This document shows, in pieces, positions 30,505 to 30,631 of a stretch of DNA of 30,631 bases. Origin of the DNA: Chara braunii. Taxonomy: Eukaryota; Streptophyta; Charophyceae; Charales; Characeae. A model generated the notes under the pieces. That model searched no databases. It was not told the origin of the DNA and was given only the letters and a program-made list of their open reading frames with translations. The stretch lies in NCBI GenBank assembly GCA_003427395.1, contig BFEA01000500.1, forward strand, positions 644,334 to 674,964, read 5' to 3'. The translations under genes and the position numbers were made by a program. Within the stretch, counting starts at the first letter, position 1, and each line of letters starts with the position of its first letter.

Positions 30505-30631
30505 ATGATGGTTCGCGTGCGGGTCCGATAGAGGCATATTACCGCGCGTACCCCCTATGCTACAGTGAACGAGAAACGCCCTCGGCTGGTCCACCTCTGC
30601 GATTGCAACTGATTAGCTTTCGTACTGTGGA

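Larger units (their letters stand above)
22724..30631 (+). mobile_element. Long non-coding repeat, copy C (right arm of the giant inverted repeat, runs off the window)
   Basis: Starts sharply at GCTGTCGGCGCGAATACCC, the same border that ends copies A and B on the other strand. Matches copy A in inverse to the last base of the window. Its order is: end palindrome (22737), GC-rich part with ACCYGG and CTCG hairpins (23614-25439), best-conserved block (26650-26940), hairpin array (27201-28130), 120-bp array (28439-29090), TGTTATCA palindrome (29367) and end hairpin (30484). The long frame at 23275-24102 on the minus strand is Arg/Pro/Ser-rich without motif and is judged a composition effect. The nature of the element (giant LTR, foldback or non-autonomous transposon) is undecided. 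Confidence 0.8.

Overview
The window is repeat-rich, almost gene-free eukaryotic DNA. It holds a decayed Ty3/gypsy (LTR retrotransposon) pol gene, long microsatellites, tRNA-derived fragments and kilobases of mostly non-coding repeats. No intact host gene, rRNA, bacterial operon or CRISPR array is visible. The organism cannot be fixed from the sequence; a repeat-rich fungus or alga is a guess from the pol protein and the composition. A single N at 4169 shows this is assembled sequence.

Layout. 1-350: a (CAAT)n microsatellite and AT-rich low-complexity DNA. 433-3596 (+): a Ty3/gypsy pol pseudogene whose order (protease-side region, reverse transcriptase, RNase H, integrase) is readable through stops and frameshifts. 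4206-11727 (copy A, minus) and 22724-30631 (copy C, plus) are two diverged copies of one long non-coding repeat of about 7.5-7.9 kb facing opposite ways, so they form a giant imperfect inverted repeat that runs off the right end. Partial copies lie inside it: B (about 13280-14584, minus) carries one end of the unit and D (19830-22460, plus) carries the other. The centre (14585-19830) holds tRNA-like fragments, (TA)n, poly-T, (TG)n, (ATT)n, a 47-bp tandem duplication and a 33-bp minisatellite.

What stands out is DNA or RNA secondary structure, not protein coding. The repeat copies are studded with short hairpins. Within a family the loop and flanks are conserved, while the two stem arms differ from unit to unit and stay complementary to each other. 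The clearest sets are tandem arrays at 6341-7023 (copy A), 20429-21120 (copy D), 27201-28130 (copy C), 12839-13043, and a roughly 120-bp-period array at 28439-29090 with a shorter counterpart at 5755-6060. In copies A, D and C, three different array families lie in what looks like the same slot between shared flanking blocks. Either RNA/DNA structure is being selected, or arm-to-arm templated copying keeps restoring the palindromes. All stem pairings were read by eye, with no folding or statistical test.
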